64,000 nucleotides of DNA. Origin: Muribaculum sp. An289 (GTDB lineage: Bacteria > Bacteroidota > Bacteroidia > Bacteroidales > UBA932). The notes below the pieces were generated by a model. The model did no database searches. It was not told the origin of the DNA and worked only from the letters and a program-made list of their open reading frames with translations. Every line of letters begins with the position of its first letter. Positions within the stretch are counted from its first letter, which is position 1. The stretch lies in NCBI RefSeq assembly GCF_002159555.1, contig NZ_NFIV01000009.1, forward strand, positions 1 through 64,000, given 5' to 3'. Shown in pieces: positions 16,848-25,430 of the stretch. The position numbers were made by a program, and so were the translations under genes.

Positions 16848-17462
16848 ATGCATATAGCCGTAGCAGGAAACATAGGAAGCGGGAAGACTACGCTTACCCG
16901 CATGCTTTCACAGCATTATGGTTGGAAAGCGAAGTTCGAGAGTGTCGAATACAATCCGTATCTGGCGGATTTTTATGAAGATATGGAAAGGTGGTCCTTC
17001 AACCTCCAGATATATTTTCTCAATAAGCGTTTCAAGGATGTCGTAGAGATTCTTTCGAGCAACGAATGTGTCATCCAGGACAGGACGATATACGAGGATG
17101 CGAAGATTTTCGCCCCGAATCTGCATGCGATGGGGCTGATGTCCACGAGGGATTTTGAAAATTATACCGACCTGTTCAATCTTATGATGTCTCTCGTGCG
17201 CAGGCCTGATCTTCTGATATATCTGAAATCCTCCATCCCGAATCTCGTTGCCAACATACAGAAGCGGGGAAGGGAATACGAAAACAGCATCCGTATCGAT
17301 TATCTTAAAGGCTTGAACGACCGTTACGAAGAGTGGATTTCCGGTTATGACAAGGATAAACTGCTTATTGTCGATACGGACAATTTGAAGTTCGAGTCTT
17401 CGCCGAAGGATTTTGAAAATATCATCGACCGGATCGACGCGCGTTTGAACGGGCTATTCTGA
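16848..17462 (+). CDS. Deoxynucleoside kinase
   Basis: 204 residues. P-loop GNIGSGKTT at 7-15, the dNK signature DRT at 78-80 (VIQDRTIYEDAKIFA) and an arginine-rich lid near NIQKRGREYE place it in the dNK/dGK-dCK family that phosphorylates deoxynucleosides for salvage. Specificity among dA, dG and dC cannot be told by eye. Expression is probably driven by the TATATTTG promoter at the end of repeat island 1. The last 41 bp overlap the 3' end of the convergent membrane-protein gene. Confidence 0.9.
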   Translation: MHIAVAGNIGSGKTTLTRMLSQHYGWKAKFESVEYNPYLADFYEDMERWSFNLQIYFLNKRFKDVVEILSSNECVIQDRTIYEDAKIFAPNLHAMGLMSTRDFENYTDLFNLMMSLVRRPDLLIYLKSSIPNLVANIQKRGREYENSIRIDYLKGLNDRYEEWISGYDKDKLLIVDTDNLKFESSPKDFENIIDRIDARLNGLF

Positions 17463-18429
17463 CAAGGGAGATTACCCCGCACAGTATCATGGTAAGTGCT
17501 TGTGCTTCATGGGAAAGAGTGGCAAAGGCGAGGCCTTCGTTGTATTCGACCCCGTAAACCATAGTCAGGGCCAGGGACACGAGTATATGGAAGGAGCCGA
17601 AGCCTCCGGGCACCGGAATCGCCCATGCTATGCTGCCTACCAGCATCAGGAACATGGCATCGGATGCATTGAGGGCATCGAGTTTCGGGAGGGAGAGCAT
17701 GGTAAGGTAGCTCATGAGCCAGTAAATCACCCAGATTGCTATCGTATAAAGGAGGAAGCGCCATTTTTTCTCCATCCTGAACGCCGAAGTGAAACCTTGC
17801 AGGGCCCCTTTTACGATTGCGCTCAATTTTCCTGAGATTTTATTGGTTTTGCGTGTGCGATATATCAGCACGGCTATCGCTGCGAGCGCCACTGCTACGG
17901 CCGCCACTATCCACCAGAGGCTGAATGAAAGCGATTCGCTCAAAGGCTTCCACATCTGCTCGCTGACAAAATTCCCGAAATTCTTCCATTTTATGAGCAG
18001 GAAGGCGGCGAGGAGTACCAGGAGTGTCAGCATGTCCCAGCTTCTCTCAAGGACGACCGTCCCGAGCACGCGGTCATAGCGGAGTTTCCCGGTGGACGAG
18101 ATTACCCCGCATCTTACGAATTCGCCGGCACGGGGGAATGCGAAATTGGATATGTTCCCTATGTTTATGCCGTCGAATGTCTCTCCGAAACGGATGTTCC
18201 TGTTGAGGGGTTTCATGATTTCGCGCCATCTTGCGGCACGCAGGAAGAAGGCTGAAATGCTGGCGGCCATCGAAAGGAGCACGAGCCAGAAACGGCATTC
18301 CTTAAGCCCGCCGAAAAAATCCTCCCATTTGACCGAGCGGAAAGACAGGTACAGCAGCAGGGCGGCGATGGCCAATGAAATCAGCCATTTGAGTGCTTTC
18401 GTGATTTTCTTCCTCCGCTCCGGTGTCAT
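17422..18429 (-). CDS. YbhN/AglD-like flippase-type integral membrane protein (UPF0104)
   Basis: 335 residues from the ATG at 18429. The longer frame to 18495 adds a poor N-terminus overlapping the divergent kinase region. Multiple hydrophobic segments (about 13-32, 45-62, 125-143, 165-185, 230-255, 265-290 and 300-325) and the motifs FPRAGEFVRCGVIS and IPVPGGFGSFH identify the lysylphosphatidylglycerol synthase transmembrane family (PF03706). These proteins are thought to move or modify lipid-linked substrates; no MprF synthase domain is attached. Its 3' end overlaps the convergent dNK gene by 41 bp. Confidence 0.85.
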   Translation of the reverse strand: MTPERRKKITKALKWLISLAIAALLLYLSFRSVKWEDFFGGLKECRFWLVLLSMAASISAFFLRAARWREIMKPLNRNIRFGETFDGINIGNISNFAFPRAGEFVRCGVISSTGKLRYDRVLGTVVLERSWDMLTLLVLLAAFLLIKWKNFGNFVSEQMWKPLSESLSFSLWWIVAAVAVALAAIAVLIYRTRKTNKISGKLSAIVKGALQGFTSAFRMEKKWRFLLYTIAIWVIYWLMSYLTMLSLPKLDALNASDAMFLMLVGSIAWAIPVPGGFGSFHILVSLALTMVYGVEYNEGLAFATLSHEAQALTMILCGVISLVRIARSNARRSGR

Positions 18430-18547
18430 CGTCGTCCTTACAGATTTTTCTAATCCGATAAAATTTTTAAACGCGGCAAAGTTATGCGTAAACAATCATC
18501 CGAGCAAATTATTCGGAGCCAAATCGGAAAATTTCCCGAAAAAGACT

Positions 18548-18555
18548 TACTTTTG
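18548..18555 (+). promoter_or_regulatory. -7-like box TACTTTTG next to the PfkB start
   Basis: TACTTTTG matches TAnnTTTG, but only 3 bp separate it from the ATG at 18559, so a transcript from it would be leaderless or nearly so. No TTTG lies 20 nt upstream. It may be fortuitous. Confidence 0.25.
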
Positions 18556-18558
18556 AAT

Positions 18559-19554
18559 ATGAAAAAGATTTTGGGAATGGGCAACGCCCTTACGGACATT
18601 CTGGCAGTGTTGCCTGATGATGGATTGTTGAAGAAGTTCCATTTGCCTAAGGGCAGCATGCAGCATGTGGATCAGGCTACGGGGGACAAGATATGGCAGA
18701 CCCTGAGGACAATGGGGGTGCAGTATGTGGCAGGGGGCTCGGCCGCCAATACGATTACGGGTACGGCCATATTCGGCATGCCGTCCGGGTTCATAGGAAA
18801 GGTGGGGGATGACGAACTGGGGCATCTTTTCAAGTCCGATCAGGAGCAGTACGGCATTTCTTCCCGTCTTCTCATAGGAAAACATGCTTCGGGACGGGCG
18901 ATGGTCTTCATCACGGCCCCGAATGCCGAGCGTACTTTTGCCGTTTATCTCGGCGCCGCCCTGGAGCTGGTTCCGGAAGAACTCAGTCCCGATATGTTCC
19001 GGGGGTACGATTATTTTCATGTCGAAGGCTATCTCGTACAGAACCAGTTCCTGATTCGCCGTGCGGTAGAACTGGCGAAAGAGGCGGGGCTTACCGTTTC
19101 GATAGACATGGCCTCCTACAACGTAGTGGAATCCAACAAGGCGTTCCTTCATGACATAGTCGACAATTATGTTGATATTATTTTTGCCAACGAGACAGAG
19201 GCCAAGGCCTTTACCGGGCTTGAACCTCGGGAAGCCCTCGATGAAATGGCCCGTTTCAGCGACATAGCCGTGGTAAAGGTCGGCAAGGACGGCTCGATGG
19301 TAAAGAGCGGCGATGAATACCATTTTATCGAAGCATGGCCGGCAAACACTATCGATGCCACCGGGGCGGGGGATACGTATGCCGCCGGTTTCCTCTATGC
19401 CCATTCTCTCGGGCTTCCGTTGAAGGCCTGCGGGGAGATAGGCTCCATCATTGCCGCAAAGGTAGTTGAGGTAGTAGGTACCAAGATAGACATACCCCGC
19501 TGGAAGGCCGCCAAGCAGGAAATCAGGGAGAAAATATCCGATTACCGGCGGTAG
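18559..19554 (+). CDS. PfkB-family sugar/nucleoside kinase (adenosine kinase-like)
   Basis: 331 residues from the ATG at 18559 (MKKILGMGNALTD); the frame extends upstream to 18484 without family sequence. PfkB signatures are present: GGSAANT at 59-65 and the anion-hole/catalytic GAGD at 269-272 (IDATGAGDTYAAGF). The MGNALTD start and the spacing resemble the adenosine kinase-like subgroup common in Bacteroidetes. Substrate uncertain (adenosine, ribokinase-type sugar or other). The gene ends overlapping the convergent MNT gene by 13 bp. Confidence 0.9.
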   Translation: MKKILGMGNALTDILAVLPDDGLLKKFHLPKGSMQHVDQATGDKIWQTLRTMGVQYVAGGSAANTITGTAIFGMPSGFIGKVGDDELGHLFKSDQEQYGISSRLLIGKHASGRAMVFITAPNAERTFAVYLGAALELVPEELSPDMFRGYDYFHVEGYLVQNQFLIRRAVELAKEAGLTVSIDMASYNVVESNKAFLHDIVDNYVDIIFANETEAKAFTGLEPREALDEMARFSDIAVVKVGKDGSMVKSGDEYHFIEAWPANTIDATGAGDTYAAGFLYAHSLGLPLKACGEIGSIIAAKVVEVVGTKIDIPRWKAAKQEIREKISDYRR

Positions 19555-19844
19555 ATTTCAATCCCCCTTCTGTCGATGTGGTCAATCAGGTCCGGGTTCT
19601 TCAGGCTGTGGTACAACGAAATGTCGAACCTGTAAGGCAACAGGAGGTCATCTATTTCCTGAAGTATGAGATGATAATCTTCGCGGGACAGTGAAGGCCC
19701 GACGAGTGTAATGTCTACGTCGGAAAACGGTTTGAAGTTCCCTTTTGCGCGCGAGCCGTAAAGAATGACTTTTTCGATGCGCCCATTCGCGGCAAAAACT
19801 TCGTTCAGCTTTTGTAATTCTATGTCTGTAAGTCCGTATGGCAT
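19542..19844 (-). CDS. MNT-type nucleotidyltransferase (antitoxin of HEPN/MNT pair)
   Basis: 100 residues from the ATG at 19844. The longer frame to 19961 overlaps the HEPN gene and adds no homologous sequence. It has the minimal nucleotidyltransferase motif GSRAKG at 30-35 followed by SDVD at 41-44, with the third acidic residue likely in FDIS. In type VII systems such as MntA/HepT, this enzyme silences the HEPN toxin by AMPylating its tyrosine. It lies 49 bp after the HEPN gene on the same strand. Confidence 0.88.
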   Translation of the reverse strand: MPYGLTDIELQKLNEVFAANGRIEKVILYGSRAKGNFKPFSDVDITLVGPSLSREDYHLILQEIDDLLLPYRFDISLYHSLKNPDLIDHIDRRGIEIYRR

Positions 19845-19893
19845 TGATAATGGGAATTTAAATACATGTGTATCTTCCAAATGTCCCAGGCTA

Positions 19894-20337
19894 TTATCTG
19901 CCTGTGCCCGAAATCTGCTGCATCTTTTTTTCGAATTCGATGAATAGCGGATGGTACACATCGACTATTGCCCAATAAATTTCCTCGGCAACGTCATCAT
20001 CATAATTGTGAGAAGTCAGATTCCGGTCTTCTATCGAGTCCATCCATCTTTTATCCGAAATCAGTCCCATTTCGAAAGCTTTGCGTATGGCGTCGCGTGA
20101 GCCTCTGATATCCGTGTAGCCCTGGTATTCGGCATAGTCTTTCATTACCTTCCATGCAAGTTCATGTGTGTACTCGAAGCGTTGTATCAGGCCTTCCTTC
20201 AACAGGTCGTCCACTTCTTCCAAGTCTATGGATTCCGTATCTTTGGCAACAATTTCCACTGCCTGTGTCAGTCTTAGCAGGGCATTGCGATAATTGCTGA
20301 AGCGCTGTATCCAGCGTATGTCTTTTTCTTCCGGCAT
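19894..20337 (-). CDS. HEPN-domain protein (HI0074/HepT-type toxin)
   Basis: 147 residues, all-helical, of the nucleotidyltransferase substrate-binding (HI0074) family. It contains RX4HXY: R105-NLTS-H110-N-Y112, the RNase active-site motif and modified tyrosine of HepT-like toxins. Paired with the MNT gene downstream, it forms a type VII toxin-antitoxin candidate. Some HI0073/HI0074 pairs have not been shown to be toxic, so activity is inference. The pair is next to a broken protease and response regulator, consistent with an accessory patch. Confidence 0.88.
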   Translation of the reverse strand: MPEEKDIRWIQRFSNYRNALLRLTQAVEIVAKDTESIDLEEVDDLLKEGLIQRFEYTHELAWKVMKDYAEYQGYTDIRGSRDAIRKAFEMGLISDKRWMDSIEDRNLTSHNYDDDVAEEIYWAIVDVYHPLFIEFEKKMQQISGTGR

Positions 20338-20364
20338 TGTAATATTGTAATGGACTATTAATCT

Positions 20365-20715
20365 TTACAAAGATATTGATTTTTGACTTATGGCCTCTTG
20401 TTTATTGTAAAATAATTTTAAGGAGGATTTCTCGGCCGTTATTATCAGCTGCTTGCTTCCTTCCCGGGATTTGGCTGTCAGCCATTTGTGCTGAACCGTA
20501 ATCATCCCGTCGGTCTTTTCGGAAGAGTGTTCTTCCGTCCCCTCCGCGATTATGAGATAGGAAAAAGTCCGTTTTCCGGTAAAGACCTGTTCTCCTCCGT
20601 CTTTCGGGAATATGATTTTGTGCGGATATCCCATCTGGTTTTCCTCGAATTCGCAGGAAACTGCACATAGCAGTGCCAGTCCCGCAATCAGAATGTGTGT
20701 CAATGTCTTGATCAT
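20365..20715 (-). CDS. Small lipoprotein downstream of a C10 protease remnant
   Basis: 116 residues. The signal peptide ends in a relaxed Bacteroidetes lipobox (CAVS-C21), after which the protein is soluble. A segment ITVQHKWLTAKSREGSKQLI resembles a BACON-like strand pattern (W-L ... I). It overlaps the C10 protease gene stop by 4 bp (translational coupling). In B. fragilis and S. pyogenes, C10 proteases are encoded beside small inhibitors (staphostatin-like Bfi, Spi), so an inhibitor role is possible but is inference from position only. Confidence 0.65.
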   Translation of the reverse strand: MIKTLTHILIAGLALLCAVSCEFEENQMGYPHKIIFPKDGGEQVFTGKRTFSYLIIAEGTEEHSSEKTDGMITVQHKWLTAKSREGSKQLIITAEKSSLKLFYNKQEAISQKSISL

Positions 20716-21257
20716 GGCCTGTTGTATGTGATTATTTTAGTAAAAGTATTATAATTCGTAGACTGTCCGGAGTCTCCGTAATAATCGTGTTCGATATTCG
20801 GGTCGTTCAGTTTGAACACTCCGGAAACATAGTATCCGTTGCATTGCCCTCCCCATCCGAAATCGCAGTGTACCATATTGCAGACTTCCTTTTTCACGGT
20901 TATCGTCTCTACGCGGTCGCCTGTGTACCGTTTGATTGTAATCGTACGCTCCTTGATTTTGTAGCCGTCGATATTCCAGCAATGGCTTTTGAAAATGTTT
21001 GCATTCGGGAGCGAATAAATGATGAGTGGACAGCCTCTGTCTATCATGCCGGTGACCCTCTCGAAACTGTATTTCTGTTTCTGTACGTTGTACAATCCCA
21101 TGGCTTCCATGAACGAGATTGCGTTGCACGGGAATGTAAAAGTCCCTTCATAAAAATACAGGCTCTTGCATCCGGAGCTTATCCCTTTGAGCAGGTATGC
21201 CGCGGAACGTCTTCCGACAGGAGTGGTATATGAGTGAGTTCTGGTGCCAGCCGGCAA
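20712..21257 (-). pseudogene. C10 (streptopain-family) cysteine protease, C-terminal remnant
   Basis: About 180 residues homologous to the C-terminal half of SpeB-like peptidases. The catalytic His region SHCWNIDGYK and the conserved VHCDFGWGGQCNGYY are present. The catalytic Cys box (GCVATA-type), the propeptide and a signal peptide are absent, and the frame has only a TTG start. Immediately upstream, another frame (21294-21240) reads AVRKIVSPLLAKFAGWHQNS, like the N-terminus of mature C10 enzymes (PLL...W.Q). This suggests deletion of the Cys segment plus a frameshift. The gene is very likely inactive. Confidence 0.7.
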
Positions 21258-21294
21258 ATTTTGCGAGAAGCGGGCTGACGATTTTCCTGACGGC

Positions 21295-21822
21295 TCAGAT
21301 ATCCATCCATTGTTTCAGGCTCGTAAGTCCTCCTTCCGAGTAAATGTAGCTGACCGTTCCGACATCTATGGCGAGATAGCCGTCTTTTTTGGACACGAGG
21401 AATCTCTGGCGGTGGCGGAGCCCGTTCTTCATGCCTGTGTTGTCGGGTTTTACGGACTCTTCCGGTTGAAGGTGCGGATTGCGGACTTTCCTTATGGCCT
21501 CGGCCAGTTCTTCCCGTATAACCGGTTTCAACAGATAGTCTATGCCGTTGTATTTGAACGCCTTTATGGCATATTCATCGTACCTGGTGGTAAAAATGAC
21601 CGGACATTTCGCCGGGGAGTCATCGAGGGCCTCGAAAACAAGTCCGTCGGCGAGCCGTATGTCCGCTATGATTAAATCATAACTGTCCTTTCGGAGCAGT
21701 GTCCTGGCAGAGGCTACTGTGCTGGCCGGCCCGATGATTTCGTAATCCCCGGACAATGACTCCAAATGACCTTGCAGGAGCGCGAAGTCCTGCATCCCGT
21801 CTTCAAGTACGAGTATCTTCAT
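21295..21822 (-). CDS. LytTR-type response regulator, truncated in its DNA-binding domain
   Basis: 175 residues from the ATG at 21822. The receiver domain is complete: acidic E7/D8, phospho-acceptor D54 (IIADIRL), T79 and K99 (LLKP). The C-terminal domain starts like LytTR (RQRFLVSKKDGYLAIDVG at about 138) but ends after some 35 residues instead of about 95 and lacks the DNA-contact region. The next sequence is C10 protease remnant, so a deletion probably joined the two genes. No histidine kinase is adjacent. Probably non-functional as a transcription factor. Confidence 0.7.
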   Translation of the reverse strand: MKILVLEDGMQDFALLQGHLESLSGDYEIIGPASTVASARTLLRKDSYDLIIADIRLADGLVFEALDDSPAKCPVIFTTRYDEYAIKAFKYNGIDYLLKPVIREELAEAIRKVRNPHLQPEESVKPDNTGMKNGLRHRQRFLVSKKDGYLAIDVGTVSYIYSEGGLTSLKQWMDI

Positions 21823-21880
21823 CTTCCATGAACCGGACAAATCCGGGTATGAAACGTCCCATGTGCATGTATTAAAGTAA

Positions 21881-21908
21881 GCAAGGCGGCCAGAGGCCGC
21901 CTTGCTTT
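21881..21908 (-). terminator. Rho-independent terminator of the thiol-disulfide operon
   Basis: GCAAGGCGGCC (21881-21891) and GGCCGCCTTGC (21895-21905) form a perfect 11-bp stem with a 3-nt loop, followed on the minus strand by a T-rich stretch. It lies 29 bp past the stop of the last gene of the dsbD operon and separates it from the response regulator. Confidence 0.85.
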
Positions 21909-21936
21909 AAATCATGATAAGCAAACTGATTGTAGC

Positions 21937-23286
21937 TTATATTGTTTCCAATTCTGCATACTCGTATGGAGTAGAACCGTTTAACGCGCACTTGACTACG
22001 TTGTTCACGATATATCCGTCAACTCCTTCTTCTTTGGATATTACGACATATACATGGACATTTTCAAGGTCGTTGTTGATCAGATTCAAGTCTGAAGATT
22101 CAAAAGTCCAGGTGAAGGATTCTATTCCGTTTGCTCCTACGGTTACAGGATCTCCGAATACATCATTAGTATTTGCCAATGTCCTTATCACGTTCATGTG
22201 ATTGTTTACATCATAGTCAGGAACCGCACTTGCATTGGCCTGATTTTGCCTGATGTTGTCTTCAAGAATGTAGCAGTTTACTTTGTAATTGCCGTCTTCA
22301 GCAATTGCTACATTTGCAGAAACATTCAGTTTACCGTTGCTTTCGCTACAGATGACACTTGCTCCGGATGTACATTCATAGGCCTCATTTGCCGTGTCCG
22401 TTTTCTGGCTAAGCTGGCTTGCAATATAAGATACGTTACTCCCCGCACCTTCCGCAACGATATCACTGAAATTCCATCCCAAATAAGGGACTCCAAAGCT
22501 TGAAGCCTGTACTACTGCCTGTCCTACCAGGTTGAAAATAAGCGCATCGTACATTGGGTCTTTGACACCATTTACTCCGGTCGTATGTAATTCCGCTGCG
22601 TATCCCTCATCCCATCCGCTTTGTTCGAGATGTTTTACTGCGGCTTTCATGTAAGCGCATGGAGGGCATCCGGTTGTGGTAATTTCAACCAAAAATGCTC
22701 TTTTCCTGAATGACCAAGATTCTGGTGCATCCCCGAATGCGTTGATTGTAACTGTGTTGGATGAAGCGCTGCCCTTAGTAGCGTAGAATTTATAGCTACC
22801 CTCTTCCGTAGTAGAGAATGTGAAGCCGTCCTGAGCTATAGGTTCACCGCCGTCCTCAGGTATCAGGTACAATGTACTTTCGGAGGTAACATCGATACCG
22901 TCCTGCATTACGGTGAATGTAACTACGTCGCTGCCGTCAGGAGTAATGGTAGTCTTGTCGGCGATAAGTTCCAGATTACCTAATGCCGTTACCGTAACTT
23001 CCACAGATGCCATATCATTGTAGATGGCGTAAAAATTATAGTTCCCTGGAATTGAAGACGAGAACTTTTTGTCTGTAAGCTCTGCATTGTCTGTTGTAAA
23101 TACCTGTGCATCGGCTGTTACGTCTTCTTCACCGTATTGTACGGTAAAGCTGATAGTGTCGATACCGGCGTTGAAACTGTTGCTGCTCGGAAGCAGTGTG
23201 ACGTTTTTCACGCCCGGTGCCGTTTCACATGAAGCAATCATCGTTATTGCGAGAACTGCCGTGAGAATGTAATTGAAAATTTTCAT
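21937..23286 (-). CDS. Omp28-like lipoprotein with thioredoxin-like CPPC domain
   Basis: 449 residues. Lipobox at MIAS-C20. Two Ig-like/BACON-type beta domains occupy about 25-185. They are followed by a domain with ITTTGCPPCAYMKAA (CPPC 207-210), the Omp28-related fold, which resembles thioredoxin. It is the last gene of an operon with DsbD, a TlpA-like protein and a DUF6029 protein. A lipid-anchored CPPC domain together with DsbD suggests a terminal acceptor of electrons or a disulfide-handling surface protein; this is inference. Confidence 0.88.
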   Translation of the reverse strand: MKIFNYILTAVLAITMIASCETAPGVKNVTLLPSSNSFNAGIDTISFTVQYGEEDVTADAQVFTTDNAELTDKKFSSSIPGNYNFYAIYNDMASVEVTVTALGNLELIADKTTITPDGSDVVTFTVMQDGIDVTSESTLYLIPEDGGEPIAQDGFTFSTTEEGSYKFYATKGSASSNTVTINAFGDAPESWSFRKRAFLVEITTTGCPPCAYMKAAVKHLEQSGWDEGYAAELHTTGVNGVKDPMYDALIFNLVGQAVVQASSFGVPYLGWNFSDIVAEGAGSNVSYIASQLSQKTDTANEAYECTSGASVICSESNGKLNVSANVAIAEDGNYKVNCYILEDNIRQNQANASAVPDYDVNNHMNVIRTLANTNDVFGDPVTVGANGIESFTWTFESSDLNLINNDLENVHVYVVISKEEGVDGYIVNNVVKCALNGSTPYEYAELETI

Positions 23287-23310
23287 ATCGTTTAATGTTT
23301 AAATAAGTTT

Positions 23311-24918
23311 CTAAAATGCTGATGTTAATGAAAGGTTGAAACCGGTATATGCAGGGTTGTAACGGCAGGCTCCGCCGGAACAGATATAGCCTGCGCGGTT
23401 GCGGCCGTAACTGAGCTGTACCCTTGTACGGCCTTTGGAATAACTGAAGCCGACATTATAGTAATGCGGATGTGGCATGATTTGATCTATATTGTACATG
23501 TCGCTTGCGTAAAAACTCCAGTTAGGGGCGAAGTTGTATTCGAACAGTGCTGCGACCCAATCGCCCTCGTTGTGATTCGCATTATAATATTGTTCTCCCT
23601 TTAACGGGGCATACAGATATTGGAGCTCAAATCTGAATGAATTGTATGTGTTTATCTTATATGTCATGTCATAGACGAAGATATGGGACTGTGCCGCTTT
23701 GCCGGTCGTGGCAATCATTATATCTTCGGTGTTGTCTGTCTGCCATGAATACAGGAATGAGGTTTTGAGTTTTTTGTTCCATTGTCTTTCGACATCGAAA
23801 TTCAAATCCCTCCAAAGTATGTTTTTGTTCTGGCTTGTGTAATATGTTGAAAAATTAAGGTGGAATGACCATTTCTTACGCCTGTCGTTCTTGTCTCTCA
23901 TGGTATAAAAGGCATCGAACTGTCCTCCGATTTCATCATCGGCATTTACCTGATATGGATGGAGGTTGGTAAGGAGGTAGGTGTATTGTCTTGTCAAAGC
24001 CGGTATGAAGTTCAACGTATTTTCCGGCTGTCCAAGGTTTCCGCCCATTCCCAAAGCGTATGTCAGAGGAGTGCTCATGTGTTTGAGTTTCCTGAATGTC
24101 GCCACGACTGCAAAACCTTTGCCTGTGTATCCTGCCTCCGCAAGGATTGCATTGCCGGGGAGGTCTGCGATGTCCTTGCTTTTATCAACATATTCTCCGG
24201 ACAGATAGAACCCTGAATATTCGAAATTCAGCCTTCCGGAAACAAGGTTTGTATTCGTATTGCTGAGTGTAGGATAGTCGGCCTTGTTTTCATGCCTGTT
24301 GATATAGCTTCCTTCCAGGGACAGCACCCAGTCCCAGGTGTTGAACATGTCGTTTATGGAAACCGAAAGGTCGGCGCCCCTTACCCATGAGTCGGCGTAG
24401 TAGTCGTACAGTCTCGGACGGCCGTAGAGACCTTTGATTTGTACGTAGTTGTTGAAGTTGTATGAAGCGAATACGCCTTCAATCGAGTTGTTAATGCCGA
24501 GGGTACGGTCTTCGAAGCTTCTGAAAACGAGTCCGCTGCCGAACTGTTCATAGATGTCTCCTACATGGACCGTGAAGTTTTCGTCCTGCCATCTTACATA
24601 TTTGTTGGCGAGGAAAAATTTCTTGCCTTCTCCGTAGGTACCTATGTTATATCCCAAAAGCGAAGGAAAATATCCCTCGAACTGTACGCCTATCGACAGA
24701 CGGCCTCTCGTATAGTCCAGTTTCAGATAGTTGTTGGAACCGAAACGTCCGTCAGGCGACTCGGCATTCGAGGCTTTGTCCACCATATAATATATGGTAT
24801 TGGTTTCGAAACTTCCCGAGAGGTTGCCCTTTGGCTTGTCCTTCTTTTCGTCGTCCTGTGCAAATGCAGGAGCCGTCGCCATGGCTGCCGCCAATACGAA
24901 TAGTAAAAACCTTTTCAT
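23311..24918 (-). CDS. DUF6029-type outer-membrane beta-barrel protein
   Basis: 535 residues with a cleavable signal peptide (MKRFLLFVLAAAMATAPAFA). The rest is rich in alternating aromatic/hydrophobic strands (for example FEGYFPSLLGYNIGTYGEGK and YKINTYNSFRFELQYLYAP) and ends in LSLTSAF with a C-terminal aromatic residue, as expected of an outer-membrane barrel. The sequence fits the Bacteroidetes family DUF6029. Its start overlaps the TlpA-like gene stop by one base. The repeated placement with redox partners suggests it exports or anchors a substrate of this system. Confidence 0.85.
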   Translation of the reverse strand: MKRFLLFVLAAAMATAPAFAQDDEKKDKPKGNLSGSFETNTIYYMVDKASNAESPDGRFGSNNYLKLDYTRGRLSIGVQFEGYFPSLLGYNIGTYGEGKKFFLANKYVRWQDENFTVHVGDIYEQFGSGLVFRSFEDRTLGINNSIEGVFASYNFNNYVQIKGLYGRPRLYDYYADSWVRGADLSVSINDMFNTWDWVLSLEGSYINRHENKADYPTLSNTNTNLVSGRLNFEYSGFYLSGEYVDKSKDIADLPGNAILAEAGYTGKGFAVVATFRKLKHMSTPLTYALGMGGNLGQPENTLNFIPALTRQYTYLLTNLHPYQVNADDEIGGQFDAFYTMRDKNDRRKKWSFHLNFSTYYTSQNKNILWRDLNFDVERQWNKKLKTSFLYSWQTDNTEDIMIATTGKAAQSHIFVYDMTYKINTYNSFRFELQYLYAPLKGEQYYNANHNEGDWVAALFEYNFAPNWSFYASDMYNIDQIMPHPHYYNVGFSYSKGRTRVQLSYGRNRAGYICSGGACRYNPAYTGFNLSLTSAF

Positions 24919-25397
24919 TATTCGTTAGCTATTTCTTTGATTTTTTCAAAAAGCTCGACTTCGCTTCCCGGCGTGTATCCGGAGTGCGAGTAAACGATAT
25001 TGCCTTCCGCATCAACGATGAATGTCTGAGGGGTAAGCGATACGTTCATTGCCCTTTTCATGTCCTGGTTGACATCGTACAGGCAGGTGAATTCCCATTC
25101 GCTCGACATGGCCTTTGCCCTTGATGAGCTACGCGCATCGTCGATGGATACTGCAACTATCTCGAAGTCGGCTTCATCCAGCCAGTCGTAATACATGTCG
25201 TTCATGGCGTTGAGTTCCATGATGCATGGCTTGCAGGTTATCGCCCAGAATGAAACTATCATCGGCTTGCCGAGAAGTTCTTTCGTCATTATTTCCTTGC
25301 CGCTCCTGTCCTCCACGCTTACGTTAGGGAAATCCTGTGCGGAAGCGACTGTTATGAATGCCATTACGGCTGCGAGTGTCAATAAAATCTTTTTCAT
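24918..25397 (-). CDS. TlpA-like periplasmic thiol-disulfide oxidoreductase
   Basis: 159 residues. Signal peptide MKKILLTLAAVMAFITVASA, then a thioredoxin/AhpC-TSA fold with active site W-x3-CKPC (C55-C58) and the cis-proline region VSLTPQTFIVD. The family (TlpA/ResA) reduces periplasmic protein disulfides and takes electrons from DsbD/CcdA. It sits 33 bp downstream of the DsbD gene and just upstream of the DUF6029 barrel. Confidence 0.93.
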   Translation of the reverse strand: MKKILLTLAAVMAFITVASAQDFPNVSVEDRSGKEIMTKELLGKPMIVSFWAITCKPCIMELNAMNDMYYDWLDEADFEIVAVSIDDARSSSRAKAMSSEWEFTCLYDVNQDMKRAMNVSLTPQTFIVDAEGNIVYSHSGYTPGSEVELFEKIKEIANE

Positions 25398-25430
25398 ATC
25401 ACAAATTGTTTTTTTTCGTTAGACAAAGTC

